DNA of 64,000 bases from Aureimonas sp. SA4125 (GCF_019973775.1 NZ_AP025032.1:1054001-1118000), one strand, 5' to 3'; shown: positions 25,644 through 34,949, counted from the first letter of the stretch. The notes: generated by a model from the sequence alone, not told the origin. Translations and numbers: made by a program.

Positions 25644-27281
25644 TTAAGCCCGCTCCTTCGTCGTCGAGAACACCACATTCGGATAGTTCTTCTGCGCGTA
25701 GGAGAGCTCCCAGGAATTGCGCGCCAGAAACACCGGACGGTCGCCGCGGTCCTTGGCGAGGTCGCCCTGGTTGGCCTTGACGAAGCGGTCGAGCTCGGCG
25801 GGATCCTCGGCGTCGACCCAGCGGGCGGTATCGAAGGCCGACATTTCCAGCGCCACCTCGACACCGTATTCGCTCTGGAGGCGCGAGACCAGCACTTCGA
25901 GCTGCAGCGCCCCGACGACGCCGACGAGCCAGGCCGCGCCGATCACCGGCCGGAAGACCTGCACGACGCCTTCCTCGGCCAGATCGTTCAGCGCCTTGGC
26001 GAGCTGCTTGGTCTTCATCGAATCGGGCAGGCGCACGCGGCGGATGAGCTCGGGCGCAAAGCTCGGAATGCCGGTGACCGTGTAGCTGGACCCCTCCGTC
26101 AGCGTGTCGCCGACCGACAGTGTGCCGTGATTGGGGATGCCGACGATGTCGCCGGCCACCGCCTCGTCGGCGATCGCCCGGTCCCGGGCGAAGAAGAACA
26201 TCGGGCTCGTCACCTTCATGTCCTTGGCGGTGCGCACGTTGCGGAGCTTCATCCCGCGCTTGAAAACGCCGGAGGTGAGACGCACGAAGGCGATGCGGTC
26301 GCGGTGGTTGGGGTCCATGTTGGCCTGGACCTTCAGCACGAAGCCGGTGACCTCCGGCATGGCCGGGGCGATCGGTGCCGGCAGCGCCGGCTGCGGCAGC
26401 GGCGAGGGGGCGAAGCGGCAGATCGCCTCCAGGAGATCGCGCACGCCGACCTCGCGCATCGCCGAGCCGAAGATGACCGGCGTCATATGGCCCTCGCGAT
26501 AGGAGTCGAGGTCGAAGGCCGGCAGCGACATGCGGGCGATCTCGAGCCCCTCGATCGACGGGCCGAAGACGGGATCGGCGCGCAGGCCCGCATCGTCGAT
26601 GAAGGCCTGCAGACCCGGATGCTCCGAGCGCGCCTTGGTGTTGCGCGTCAGCGTCACCGGCCCGTCCTCGTTCAGCGTGACGATGCCGCGGAAATCCGTG
26701 CCCATGCCCATCGGCCAGGTGATCGGCGCGACGTCCAGCGCCAGCGCCGACATGATCTCGTCGAGGATCTCCAGGGGGTCGCGCCCCTCGCGGTCGATCT
26801 TGTTGACGAAGGTGATGATCGGGATGTCGCGGAGACGGCAGACCTCGAACAGTTTTCGCGTCTGCGCCTCGATGCCCTTGGCCGCGTCGATCACCATGAT
26901 CGCCGAATCGACCGCGGTCAGCGTGCGGTAGGTATCCTCGGAAAAGTCGGCATGGCCGGGCGTGTCGAGGAGGTTGAGGACCAGGCCGTCATATTCGAAG
27001 GTCATCACCGAGGAGGTGATGGAGATGCCGCGCTTCTGCTCGATGTCCATCCAGTCCGAACGGGTGCGCCGGCGCTCGCCGCGCTCCTTCACCTGGCCGG
27101 CGAGGCGGATCGCGCCGCTCTCGAACAGGAGCTTTTCCGTCAGCGTCGTCTTGCCGGCGTCGGGATGCGAGATGATCGCGAAGGTGCGCCGGCGGGTATG
27201 GCCGGAATCGATGTCGAACAGGCCGTCGTCGATCCGGTCCATCTCGCCGGACGGGGCTGCAGTCTCGGGGCGCGTGTCCAT
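25644..27281 (-). CDS. prfC: Peptide chain release factor 3
   Basis: A GTPase of 545 residues that removes RF1/RF2 from the ribosome after peptide release. G1 HPDAGKTTLTEKLL is near residue 39, the switch region has RGISITSSVM near 85, G3 DTPGHADFSEDTYR near 106, G4 NKIDREG near 160, and the RF3-specific C-terminal domain follows (QLEVLVSRLQSEYGVEV near 470). The length is close to the usual 525-540. The start at 27281 leaves a 15-residue N-terminal extension; an ATG at residue 14 (MDRIDDGLFDID) is an alternative. Confidence 0.96.
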   Translation of the reverse strand: MDTRPETAAPSGEMDRIDDGLFDIDSGHTRRRTFAIISHPDAGKTTLTEKLLFESGAIRLAGQVKERGERRRTRSDWMDIEQKRGISITSSVMTFEYDGLVLNLLDTPGHADFSEDTYRTLTAVDSAIMVIDAAKGIEAQTRKLFEVCRLRDIPIITFVNKIDREGRDPLEILDEIMSALALDVAPITWPMGMGTDFRGIVTLNEDGPVTLTRNTKARSEHPGLQAFIDDAGLRADPVFGPSIEGLEIARMSLPAFDLDSYREGHMTPVIFGSAMREVGVRDLLEAICRFAPSPLPQPALPAPIAPAMPEVTGFVLKVQANMDPNHRDRIAFVRLTSGVFKRGMKLRNVRTAKDMKVTSPMFFFARDRAIADEAVAGDIVGIPNHGTLSVGDTLTEGSSYTVTGIPSFAPELIRRVRLPDSMKTKQLAKALNDLAEEGVVQVFRPVIGAAWLVGVVGALQLEVLVSRLQSEYGVEVALEMSAFDTARWVDAEDPAELDRFVKANQGDLAKDRGDRPVFLARNSWELSYAQKNYPNVVFSTTKERA

Positions 27282-27458
27282 GGTCGTTTCCGTTTGTTCG
27301 CTGCCGGTCCGCTGGCGGCCTCCGCGAGGGGCGCTGCTGCGGGGAAGGGCGGCCGACGATCGGCAGCCCCCGCGGGCGGCCCCCTTATCGGGAACATGGC
27401 GGCGAAGCGCAACAGGCGGCAGGGTTTTCCTTGAGGGCAGCGCAAGCGGGCGACAGCC

Positions 27459-28397
27459 CTAGGGCGTGAAAAAATAGTTCGTCAGGTGGAAGAAGATCGG
27501 CGCGGCGTAGCTGACCGAGTCCATCCGGTCGAGCGCGCCGCCATGGCCCTCGATCATCGTGCCCCAGTCCTTGGCGCCCATCGAGCGCTTGATCGCCGAG
27601 AGGACAAGGCCGCCGCAGAAGCCGGCGACGACGATGGCCAGCGCCATGCCGCCTGCCTGCAGCGGCGAGAAGGGCGTGATCCAGAACAGCGCCGCGCCGA
27701 TCAGCGTGGCCGAGAGGCCGCCGCCGACGAGGCCCTCCCAGGTCTTCGACGGGCTGACGATGGGCGCGACCTTCGTCTTCCCGAAGAGTTTTCCGAAGAC
27801 GTATTGCAGGACGTCGGAGAGCTGGACCACGGTGATAAGGAAGAACAGGAGGAGAAAGTTCTGCCCCTCGAAGCCGGGGATGCGCAGCATCAGCAGCGCC
27901 GGGGCGTGGCTGATGCAGTAGACCGTCAGCATCAATGCCCACTGGATCTTCGCCGTGCGCTGCAGGAAATTCTGCGTCTCGCCGCGCAGCACGGAAAGGA
28001 CCGGCAGGAGGAGGAAGGCGTAGACCGGGATCGCCATCGAGAACAGCGAGATCCAGTCGATATAGACCAGCCAGTATTGCAGCGGGATGAAGAGGTAGAA
28101 GGCGACGGCGACGGCGCGGTGGTCGGCTGGCCGCGTCGGCGTGAGGGTGACGAACTCGCGCAGGCAGTAGAAGGAGGTCAGCGCGAAGAGGACGATCGTC
28201 ACCGGCTTGCCGAAGGCGAAGGCCAGCGCGAAGATCGCCACCATGCCCCACCAGGCCTTGGTGCGGGCGTTGAGATTGTCGACGGTCGCCCGCCCGCTCT
28301 CGCTTGTCACGCGCCGCTTCAGGACGGCGCCGGTGATCGAGCCGGCGAGGAGGATCGCGACGACGCCGCCGAAGAGGATCAGCATGGTCCTATCCAC
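27459..28397 (-). CDS. cdsA: Phosphatidate cytidylyltransferase
   Basis: An inner-membrane enzyme that makes CDP-diacylglycerol from CTP and phosphatidate. It has 312 residues with eight or nine membrane helices. The signatures are SPSKTWEGLVGG near 218 and, near the end, KRSMGAKDWGTMIEGHGGALDRMDS (read as KDWGTMIEGHGG and LDRMDS), the CDS family motif. The GTG at 28397 is chosen because GGAGGG sits six bases upstream; an in-frame ATG lies four codons later. It is the third gene of an operon with the acyltransferase and the CDP-alcohol transferase. A housekeeping cdsA normally lies with uppS/dxr, so this may be a second copy. Confidence 0.92.
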   Translation of the reverse strand: MDRTMLILFGGVVAILLAGSITGAVLKRRVTSESGRATVDNLNARTKAWWGMVAIFALAFAFGKPVTIVLFALTSFYCLREFVTLTPTRPADHRAVAVAFYLFIPLQYWLVYIDWISLFSMAIPVYAFLLLPVLSVLRGETQNFLQRTAKIQWALMLTVYCISHAPALLMLRIPGFEGQNFLLLFFLITVVQLSDVLQYVFGKLFGKTKVAPIVSPSKTWEGLVGGGLSATLIGAALFWITPFSPLQAGGMALAIVVAGFCGGLVLSAIKRSMGAKDWGTMIEGHGGALDRMDSVSYAAPIFFHLTNYFFTP

Positions 28398-28442
28398 GGG
28401 ATGCCCTCCGTCTGCCCGGCATGCGCATATCGGTCGAAACGC

Positions 28443-29066
28443 TCATGCGGCAGGCCCCGCGAGGGCGGCGACGGCGCCCCGCGCGCGTTCGAGAAAAACC
28501 GCCTTGTCCTCGTCCGCCTCGATCCGGATCGGCGCGCCGAAGCGCACATTGCAGCTGATCGGCGCCGGCAGATAGGCGCCCTTCGGGAAGGCGCGCGAGA
28601 GGTTGTCGAGATAGACCGGCACGAGCTCGACCTGGGGGAAGGCGAGGCCGAGATGGTAGAGTCCGGCCTTGAAGGGCCCGGGCAGCGGCTCGTCGCCGCG
28701 GGTGCCTTCGGGAAAGATGATGATCGACTGCCCCTCACTGAGGACGCCGACGACCGGCGCCAGCGGGTCGGCATCGGGAGCCGCGCGCTTGCGGTCGATG
28801 AGGACGCAGTTGAGGAGGGTCAGCGCGATGTGGCGGCGCAGCGCCGTCTTGCCCCAGTAGTCGGCGGCGGCAACGGGATGCGTCTCGGCGCGCAGGCGCG
28901 GCGGCAGGGCGGCCCAGAGCACGATCGTGTCGAGATGGCTGCCATGATTGGCGAAATAGATGCGCTGCGCCAGCGTCGGCGCGCAGCCCGTCCAGCGCGC
29001 ATGGCCGCCGATGACGAAGCGGGTGAGGGCGGTGAGGCCCGCCCGGAGCAGCGAGCGCTGCATCAT
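28443..29066 (-). CDS. 1-acyl-sn-glycerol-3-phosphate acyltransferase family protein
   Basis: A 207-residue PlsC-like acyltransferase that should acylate a lysophospholipid. The catalytic motif NHGSHLD (HX4D) is near residue 40 and the second motif, FPEGTRGDEP, near 120. It is slightly shorter than PlsC (about 240), and its N-terminal hydrophobic helix is short. It lies 10 bases after the CDP-alcohol transferase and 45 bases before cdsA, so the trio forms a phospholipid-synthesis operon. The acyl donor and acceptor are not predictable. Confidence 0.88.
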   Translation of the reverse strand: MMQRSLLRAGLTALTRFVIGGHARWTGCAPTLAQRIYFANHGSHLDTIVLWAALPPRLRAETHPVAAADYWGKTALRRHIALTLLNCVLIDRKRAAPDADPLAPVVGVLSEGQSIIIFPEGTRGDEPLPGPFKAGLYHLGLAFPQVELVPVYLDNLSRAFPKGAYLPAPISCNVRFGAPIRIEADEDKAVFLERARGAVAALAGPAA

Positions 29067-29076
29067 CGCCGCGTCC

Positions 29077-29736
29077 TCATGGCCGGCGCTTCATGAGGCT
29101 CGCGATCCGGCCGAGACGCCGGACGCCGGTGATCGCCGCGCCGAGCACCACGACGGCCAGCACGACTTGCAGCGAATAGAGCGTGCCGTTGACGAGGATT
29201 TCCACGAGCCCCAGCCCGCAGCCGATGGTCAGCGCCGCCATGCGCTGCGGCTTGGCCATCGGCCCGCGAAAATCCTGGGCAAACCCGTGCGAGGCGCCGA
29301 CGGCGCGCACATACGCGGTGAAGACGGCGAGGATCGCCGCGGTGAAGCCGAGCCAAGGGAGCCCCGCGGCAGTGCCGAAGCCGATCAGCAGCACCGAATC
29401 CTCCAGCCGGTCCGGCACCTCGTTGTAGAGCGCCCCCGTCGCCGACCCGCGCCCACCCTCGACGGCCACGAGCCCGTCCATCAGGTTGCAGATGAGCCGC
29501 AGCTGGATGCAGAGCGCGGCGACGACGAACAGCGCCGGCCAGCGCGGGGCAGTGACGAGCGATGCAGCGCCGACGAGGGCGAAGACGATGCCGATGACGG
29601 AGATCTGGTTGGCGGTGACGGGCGTGCGCAGAAGCATCCGCAGCGTCGCAGCCGCCCAGCGCGATTGGCGCGAGGCCAAGGGCCGGCGGTCGCCTGCCGG
29701 CGCGGCAGCGTTTGCCGGCCCGTCGATGTCGATCAT
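29077..29736 (-). CDS. CDP-alcohol phosphatidyltransferase family protein with variant motif
   Basis: A 219-residue membrane enzyme with about six helices. The expected active-site signature DxxDGxxARxxxxxxxxGxxxDxxxD appears as NLMDGLVAVEG, then GALYNEVPDRLED, near residues 83-110: the first Asp is Asn, the Arg after Ala is Val, and the spacing between Gly and the last Asp pair is longer. The start at 29736 (MIDIDGPAN) is chosen over an ATG 75 bases upstream that adds residues with no family match. It opens the operon with the acyltransferase and cdsA. It belongs to an uncharacterised branch of the family. Confidence 0.82.
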   Translation of the reverse strand: MIDIDGPANAAAPAGDRRPLASRQSRWAAATLRMLLRTPVTANQISVIGIVFALVGAASLVTAPRWPALFVVAALCIQLRLICNLMDGLVAVEGGRGSATGALYNEVPDRLEDSVLLIGFGTAAGLPWLGFTAAILAVFTAYVRAVGASHGFAQDFRGPMAKPQRMAALTIGCGLGLVEILVNGTLYSLQVVLAVVVLGAAITGVRRLGRIASLMKRRP

Positions 29737-29997
29737 GGTGCCATTCCCCGCATCCCAGGGGACCTTACGGTTGGCATGGGCGATTTGTCGATATCGGAAA
29801 CACGGTTGCATCAGGGCGGCACTGCTCCGAAACCTCTTGTACCTAAGAGCGGAGTTGTTGGTCCGTGATGGGTGCTGAGCCGTCAGCCGGCTTTCCGTCG
29901 GGTTGGGAAGAAGCAGACATGCCGGGAGCTCGCGTCGTTACAATACGAGATTCCCTGCCGACTGGCGCTGCCTGAAAAGGTCAGGGTCTCACCCGCC

Positions 29998-31380
29998 CTA
30001 TCCGGGAACACGCCGTTCCTCGACCTTCATCAGAAGGCTCTGTTTCGGACGCAGCGTGACCCTCATGATCGGCTGAGGAGGAGTCGCCGATGCGGCGGCA
30101 ACCCTGAACGCCGGGAGAAGCACCGCCAGCACGGCGACCGCCTCCATCACCGCGAAGGCGTTGCCGATGCAGACGCGTGGTCCGGCACCGAACGGCATGT
30201 AGGCGTAGCGGTGCCGGGCCTTGCTGGCCTCCGGTGCGAAGCGATCAGGGTCGAATGCTTCCGGGTTGTCCCATAGGGTGGAGTGGTGGTGCACCGCATG
30301 GATCGGGACATAGACAACTGTCCCCTTGGCGATCGCCTGATCACCGACGACGAACTCGCGTATCGCCGTGCGAGTGATGATGGGTGCCGGGGGATAGAGG
30401 CGCATGGCCTCGGAGAACACCTGGCGCGTGAAGGCCAGCTTGGCGATGTGGTCCGACGCGATCGGCTGGCCTTGCGTCACGGTGGCGATCTCATCAAGAA
30501 CCCTCGCCTCGATGGCCGGGTGGCACGACAGGAGATGGAGGGTCCACGCCAGCCCGAGTGCCGTGGTCTCGTGTCCTGCCGTGATGAAGGTCATCAGGTT
30601 GTCGATGATCTCCCCTTCGGTCATTGTCCGGCCTGTTTCCGGATCCGCTGCCGCAAGCAGCATGGCAACAAGGTCCTGTCTCTGGCTGTCGCCGCCGCGC
30701 CGTTCGGCGATGACGGCTTGCAAGCTGGAGCGCAGGAACGTGACCGCTGCGTTTGCCTTCTGCTGACCAGGGTAGGGGATACAGTCGGGGGCGCCCATGA
30801 TGCTGAGGGCGAACGTCCATCCGCTCGGCTTCAGATAATCGGTGATGCCCTGCTCGACTCTTGCCACGTCGATGCCTGCGCCACCCGACATCATGGTCTC
30901 CACAATGATGTCGAAGGTCGTGCGCATCATCTCGTGTGCGATGTCGACGGCTCCCGGACCCTGCGACCTCCAACGGGCTCCTGTCGCCTCGGCCGCCGCG
31001 ATCATCGCCGGCTGAAGCGCCAGCAGCTTGTCGTGCCGGAACGCCTGCGCGACGGACTGACGCTGCCATTTCCAGTGAGCCCCGTCAGCCGTCAGCAGGC
31101 CCTTTCCGAGGGCGGGCCCGAGGGCGCGCCGCACGTCTTCGCCCTTGTCGAGGGCATCGGCGCTCTTGACCAGCGCCTCATGGACGAGGACCGGATCTGC
31201 AAGATAAATCCGCGGTTTCCCGGCAATCTGCGAGATGACGAATGGCTCACGGTAGATTTCCGGGGGAAGGGCTTCCAGCGGGTTCCGGATGATGGCCGAT
31301 AGGGTGCGCACTGTTTTTGAAGCAGCCTCCAGCGGGCCGAGGAAGGGAAGGTGGCGTCGATAAAGCGCGGTCGATGACAT
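29998..31380 (-). CDS. Cytochrome P450
   Basis: A haem-thiolate monooxygenase of 460 residues. The I-helix oxygen motif AGHETTALG is near residue 270, the K-helix ExxR is in SEAMRLYPP near 327 and the haem loop FGAGPRVCIG holds the proximal Cys near 407. The start at 31380 has AGGGA six bases upstream; an ATG 33 bases earlier would place translation inside the operator region. It has no N-terminal membrane anchor, so it is soluble, as most bacterial P450s are. It is divergent from the TetR gene and probably repressed by it. No ferredoxin or reductase gene is adjacent. Confidence 0.95.
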   Translation of the reverse strand: MSSTALYRRHLPFLGPLEAASKTVRTLSAIIRNPLEALPPEIYREPFVISQIAGKPRIYLADPVLVHEALVKSADALDKGEDVRRALGPALGKGLLTADGAHWKWQRQSVAQAFRHDKLLALQPAMIAAAEATGARWRSQGPGAVDIAHEMMRTTFDIIVETMMSGGAGIDVARVEQGITDYLKPSGWTFALSIMGAPDCIPYPGQQKANAAVTFLRSSLQAVIAERRGGDSQRQDLVAMLLAAADPETGRTMTEGEIIDNLMTFITAGHETTALGLAWTLHLLSCHPAIEARVLDEIATVTQGQPIASDHIAKLAFTRQVFSEAMRLYPPAPIITRTAIREFVVGDQAIAKGTVVYVPIHAVHHHSTLWDNPEAFDPDRFAPEASKARHRYAYMPFGAGPRVCIGNAFAVMEAVAVLAVLLPAFRVAAASATPPQPIMRVTLRPKQSLLMKVEERRVPG

Positions 31381-31419
31381 TGTGGTCCCTGTTTGCAAGC
31401 GAGGCTCGAACATGAGACA

Positions 31420-31435
31420 TAAGGTAGTTACCTTA
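31420..31435. promoter_or_regulatory. Operator palindrome 1, P450/TetR intergenic region
   Basis: The sequence is TAAGGT-AGTT-ACCTTA, a perfect 6-bp dyad with a 4-base spacer, 40 bases from the P450 start. The same format recurs 28 bases to the right. Confidence 0.8.
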
Positions 31436-31447
31436 ATTCGGCGGAAA

Positions 31448-31463
31448 TAAGGTCAACACCTTA
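31448..31463. promoter_or_regulatory. Operator palindrome 2, P450/TetR intergenic region
   Basis: The sequence is TAAGGT-CAAC-ACCTTA, with arms identical to operator 1 and only the 4-base spacer different. It lies 20 bases before the TetR start, placed for autorepression. Confidence 0.8.
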
Positions 31464-31482
31464 GGAAGTGGAGTGATGGCGG

Positions 31483-32148
31483 ATGACGACGGGGAAATCC
31501 GAGCCGAACGGGTCTCGACCGCGCGGCGGAACGCGCGGTCGAGTGCTCGACGCGACGCTCGAACTCTTCAACGGGCGGGGACCGGATCGGGTCACGACGG
31601 CTGAGATTGCCCGGACGGTCGGGATCAACGAGGGCAATCTCTACTATCACTTCCGCACGAAGGAGAGCCTCGTCCTTGCCCTCTTCGCCCGGTTCGAGGG
31701 CGACGCGGAGGCCTTTGCCGTCCAGGCTCTGGGTGACCGATCGAGTGAGGCAGGAAGCTACGGCGACCTCCTCAGCGACTGGTTTCGGCTGGTATGGACT
31801 TACCGCTTCCTATTCCGCGACCTTCTCGCGCTGGCCGGGACGATGCCGGCGCTGGCCGCCCCGATCAGAGAGATGAGCGCGCGTATGCGGGATGTCGTCG
31901 ACTTGCTTGTGCGGCGCATGATCGCGGACGGGATTATCGTGGTTTCCGCCGACGACGTTGATCCGCTGCTCGCCAACGTCTGGATCGTCTCGACCTACTG
32001 GGCGGTCTACCTCAACCTACAGGAGGGCATCGACGAACTGGATGCCAGGCATCTGGACTGGGGACTGAACCAGGTCTCCCACCTGTTCCTGCCATACGTC
32101 AGCCCGTCTGCGCGGGACGGCCTCTTTCCCCTGTCAGCGAGACGATAG
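31483..32148 (+). CDS. TetR-family transcriptional regulator
   Basis: A 221-residue regulator. The HTH lies at about residues 22-66, with TTAEIARTVGINEGNLYYHFRTKESL (in parts: TTAEIARTVG, NEGNLYYHFRTK) matching the TetR signature. The C-terminal ligand domain is large and hydrophobic. The divergent P450 and the two identical-arm operators in the 102-base gap between them strongly suggest local repression of both genes. The P450 substrate or a related compound is a plausible inducer (inference). Confidence 0.92.
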   Translation: MTTGKSEPNGSRPRGGTRGRVLDATLELFNGRGPDRVTTAEIARTVGINEGNLYYHFRTKESLVLALFARFEGDAEAFAVQALGDRSSEAGSYGDLLSDWFRLVWTYRFLFRDLLALAGTMPALAAPIREMSARMRDVVDLLVRRMIADGIIVVSADDVDPLLANVWIVSTYWAVYLNLQEGIDELDARHLDWGLNQVSHLFLPYVSPSARDGLFPLSARR

Positions 32149-32204
32149 GTCCGCCTTAGTCTGCTTCCGGAACAACTCTGAAGAACGACCGCGTTGGGTC
32201 GAAC

Positions 32205-32220
32205 CTGGCCAAAAGGCCAG
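32205..32220. terminator. Small hairpin between convergent TetR and ureohydrolase genes
   Basis: CTGGCC and GGCCAG around an AAAA loop. The stem is short and there is no U-run, so it is a weak candidate. Confidence 0.35.
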
Positions 32221-32250
32221 TTCCCTCTGCCACGTTTCAGCCAATCGCCC

Positions 32251-33324
32251 TCACCGGCTCTCCGCGATCACCCCACCTCTCCCCGCAAACCGCGGCGCGA
32301 ACGGCACGAGGCTCAGAATCTCGAACAGCATCTGCGCGCCGGCGTGCGCCGTGTTGGTCGTCGCGTCGTATTGCGGGGCGACTTCGACGAGGTCGCCGCC
32401 GACGATGTCGATGCCGGCAAGGCCGCGCAGGAGCGCCTGAGCTTCGCGGGTGGTGAGGCCGCCGATTTCGGGCGTGCCGGTGCCGGGGGCGAAGGCCGGG
32501 TCGAGGCTGTCGATGTCGAAGGAGACGTAGACCGGGCCGTCGCCGACGACGCGGCGGGCCTTTGCGATGACGGCGGGAAGGCCCATGGCGGGCATTTCCT
32601 CGGCGTGGATCACCGTCATGCCGGAGTCTTTCGAGAACTCCCAGAGATATTCCGAGGAGCCGCGGATGCCGATCTGGATGGTGCGCTCGGGGTCGAGCAC
32701 GCCGTCGAGAACGGCCTGGCGGAACGGGCCGCCATGGTGGAATTTCGTGCCGTCGAAGGGGCCGCCGGTGTCGCAATGAGCGTCGATGTGGATCATGCCG
32801 ACGGGCCGGTCGCGGCCGAGGGCGCGCAGGATCGGCAGCGAGATCGAGTGGTCGCCGCCGACGGAGAGCGGGATGACGCCGGCGGCCATGATCGCGGCGA
32901 TCGTCTGCTCGATGTCCGCATGCGAGCCGGCGAGGTCGTATCGGCTGCGGAAGGGGACGTCGCCGATGTCGGCAAGGCGCAGCTCGGCGCCCGGCATGGT
33001 CTTCAGGACATGGTTGTAGGGGCCGATGCGCTCGATCGTGCGCAGGGCACGCGGGCCAAAACGGCTGCCATTGCGGTTGGAGACGGCGAGATCCATCGGC
33101 ACGCCGAGAAGCGCGACGTCGAGGCCGGAAAGATCCGGCGAGGGCCACGCGACCGGCCTGTGCGGCGCGTCGAGCAGCGTCGGCATGCCGGCGAAGGGCG
33201 CGACGCGGGTGCCGCTCTCGTTGATCATCCTGCCGGCGACGGCGGCAAAATGCCGGTCGTGGATCACCGCCTCGTTGCTGCCGGAATAGCGCGCCCTGAG
33301 GGCGGCGAGCTTTGGGTCGTCCAT
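32251..33324 (-). CDS. Agmatinase/arginase-family ureohydrolase
   Basis: A manganese enzyme of 357 residues that hydrolyses a guanidino compound to urea and an amine. Metal ligands are visible: His in GGDHSISLP near 162, Asp-His-Asp in HIDAHCDT near 187, and the Asp pair in SFDIDSLDPAFAPGTGTPE near 275 (S-F-D-I-D). The long N-terminal region (about 60 residues before the core) and the GTGTPEIGGLT motif are more like guanidinopropionase or guanidinobutyrase than arginase. It lies 14 bases after the aminotransferase gene, which suggests use of an amine or amino-acid product. Confidence 0.88.
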   Translation of the reverse strand: MDDPKLAALRARYSGSNEAVIHDRHFAAVAGRMINESGTRVAPFAGMPTLLDAPHRPVAWPSPDLSGLDVALLGVPMDLAVSNRNGSRFGPRALRTIERIGPYNHVLKTMPGAELRLADIGDVPFRSRYDLAGSHADIEQTIAAIMAAGVIPLSVGGDHSISLPILRALGRDRPVGMIHIDAHCDTGGPFDGTKFHHGGPFRQAVLDGVLDPERTIQIGIRGSSEYLWEFSKDSGMTVIHAEEMPAMGLPAVIAKARRVVGDGPVYVSFDIDSLDPAFAPGTGTPEIGGLTTREAQALLRGLAGIDIVGGDLVEVAPQYDATTNTAHAGAQMLFEILSLVPFAPRFAGRGGVIAESR

Positions 33325-33338
33325 GGCGCCTCCGCGAT

Positions 33339-34541
33339 TCAGGCGAGAGCGGGGATCGGCGCGGGATCTTCCGCGCCCGCAAGGAAAACCTCGGCCCGAG
33401 CGAGGCGTTCGCCGAGACCGGCGATCCGCTCGGCCGAGACATTGGCGAAGGCGATGCGCAGATGGTCTTCCTGGCCGGGTCCGAAGAAGCTGCCGGGGAG
33501 CGTCACCACGCCGAACCGGCGCGCGAGGATTTCGGCGACGTCGGTGCGGCCGGGGAAGGGGTGGCGGACATAGGCGAAATAGGCGCCCATCTGCTCGATC
33601 CGCCAGTCGGGATGGGGCGCCAACGTCTCCCGGAAGATTTCCGCGCGCGAGAGGATTTCCGCGGTCATCTCGGCGCGCCATTCGGCGAGCGCGGGAATCG
33701 CCCATTCCACCGCCGCCTGCGGCGGGCGCGGCGCGCAGATCTGCACGCAGTCGAGCACCTTCTCGGCCTGTGCCAGAAAGGCCTCGCTGGCGATCATCGC
33801 CCCGAGGCGGTGCCCGGGAATGGCGTAGGATTTGGAAAAACTGTAGAGGCCGACCAGCGTCTCCTGCCAACCGGGAACGGCGAAGAGCCCGTGCGGCGCG
33901 CCGTTGCCGGGGGGCAGGAAGTCACGATAGGTCTCGTCGAGGATGAGGGCGACGCCGCGGCGCTGGCAGAGCGCGAAGACCGCGGCGAGAAGCGCCGGCG
34001 GGTAGATCGCGCCGGTCGGATTGTTCGGCGAGACGAGCGCCACGGCCTTCACCCTGTCGTCGATCAGCCGCTCGATGGCCGCGACCTCCGGCACGAAGCC
34101 GCTAGCGGCCGTCGTCTCGACCAGACGCGCCTCGATGCCCAGCATCTGCAGCGTCATCGTGTGGTTGAAATAGGCCGGCCCCGGCAGGATGACGGCGTCG
34201 CCGGTCCGAGCCAGCGTCATCAGCGCCGCGAAGAAGGCCTGGTTGCAGCCGGCGGTGATCGCGACCTCGGCCGATGCGATGCCGGCGCCGTAGAGGCTGG
34301 AGACGTGGTCGGCATAGGCGGCGCGCAGGGCCGTGTCGCCGAGCACGGGGCCATAGCGCGCGGCAGCGGCCATTCCGGCCGCCGCCGAGAGGCGCTCGGC
34401 CAGTTCCGCGGGCGGCGCATGGCCGGGAACGGCCTGGCTGAGATTGATCAGCGGGCCGTGGGCCCCGTCATAGGCCGCGGCCCAGACGGCGGCCTGCCCG
34501 ATCGGCGGGGCGGCGACGCGGGAAAGAAGGGGATTGGTCAT
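33339..34541 (-). CDS. Class I/II PLP-dependent aminotransferase
   Basis: A 400-residue fold-type I aminotransferase. It shows SPNNPTGAIYP near 180, DETYRDF near 210 with the PLP-binding Asp and Tyr, the Schiff-base lysine in YSFSKSYAIPGHRLG near 246, and the C-terminal Arg region in HLRIAFANVS near 375. The start at 34541 is MTNPLLS; the open frame upstream is Arg-rich and unlike the family. It is first in an operon with the ureohydrolase. The amino donor is unknown. Confidence 0.9.
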   Translation of the reverse strand: MTNPLLSRVAAPPIGQAAVWAAAYDGAHGPLINLSQAVPGHAPPAELAERLSAAAGMAAAARYGPVLGDTALRAAYADHVSSLYGAGIASAEVAITAGCNQAFFAALMTLARTGDAVILPGPAYFNHTMTLQMLGIEARLVETTAASGFVPEVAAIERLIDDRVKAVALVSPNNPTGAIYPPALLAAVFALCQRRGVALILDETYRDFLPPGNGAPHGLFAVPGWQETLVGLYSFSKSYAIPGHRLGAMIASEAFLAQAEKVLDCVQICAPRPPQAAVEWAIPALAEWRAEMTAEILSRAEIFRETLAPHPDWRIEQMGAYFAYVRHPFPGRTDVAEILARRFGVVTLPGSFFGPGQEDHLRIAFANVSAERIAGLGERLARAEVFLAGAEDPAPIPALA

Positions 34542-34871
34542 GGTCTGCTGGCCCTTATGCGACCTTGTGCGAGAGCGGCGCGCCGCCCGGCTGCTGCCCT
34601 TGGATGGAGGCAAAAGCGCCGCTCCGTCAATGGCGAAAGAGCAGGCGACCGGGAAGGCGCACGGTCCGCGGAGCACGGGACAGATGTCTCGCGCGCCTGA
34701 GCCGGCGTGTCGCTTCAACTCCGGCTCCATGTCGGCTCGCCACCCCGACCTGTTCCCCGCGCGCTATTACCGTGTCACCATCGCTTCGATCGAGCCGGGA
34801 GTCTCGCGTCGCCGGCGGAGGCCTTATCTGGCGCATCCGGACGATCGGGCGTCGTCCAGGAGGGAAAGGCC

Positions 34872-34949
34872 ATGCGATTAGACGATCACGAACCGGTCAG
34901 CGGCGGCCAGCTGAAGTTCCGCGCCTCCCGCCCGCAGGGTGCACACTGA
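34872..34949 (+). CDS. 25-aa leader ORF coupled to marC
   Basis: A 25-codon frame, MRLDDHEPVSGGQLKFRASR plus PQGAH, after an unusually strong AGGAGGGAAAGG ribosome-binding site. Its TGA is two bases before the marC ATG, and marC has no good ribosome-binding site of its own, so marC translation is probably coupled to this leader. No rare-codon run or amino-acid bias of an attenuator type stands out. The gene rests on the ribosome-binding site and the coupling. Confidence 0.5.
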   Translation: MRLDDHEPVSGGQLKFRASRPQGAH

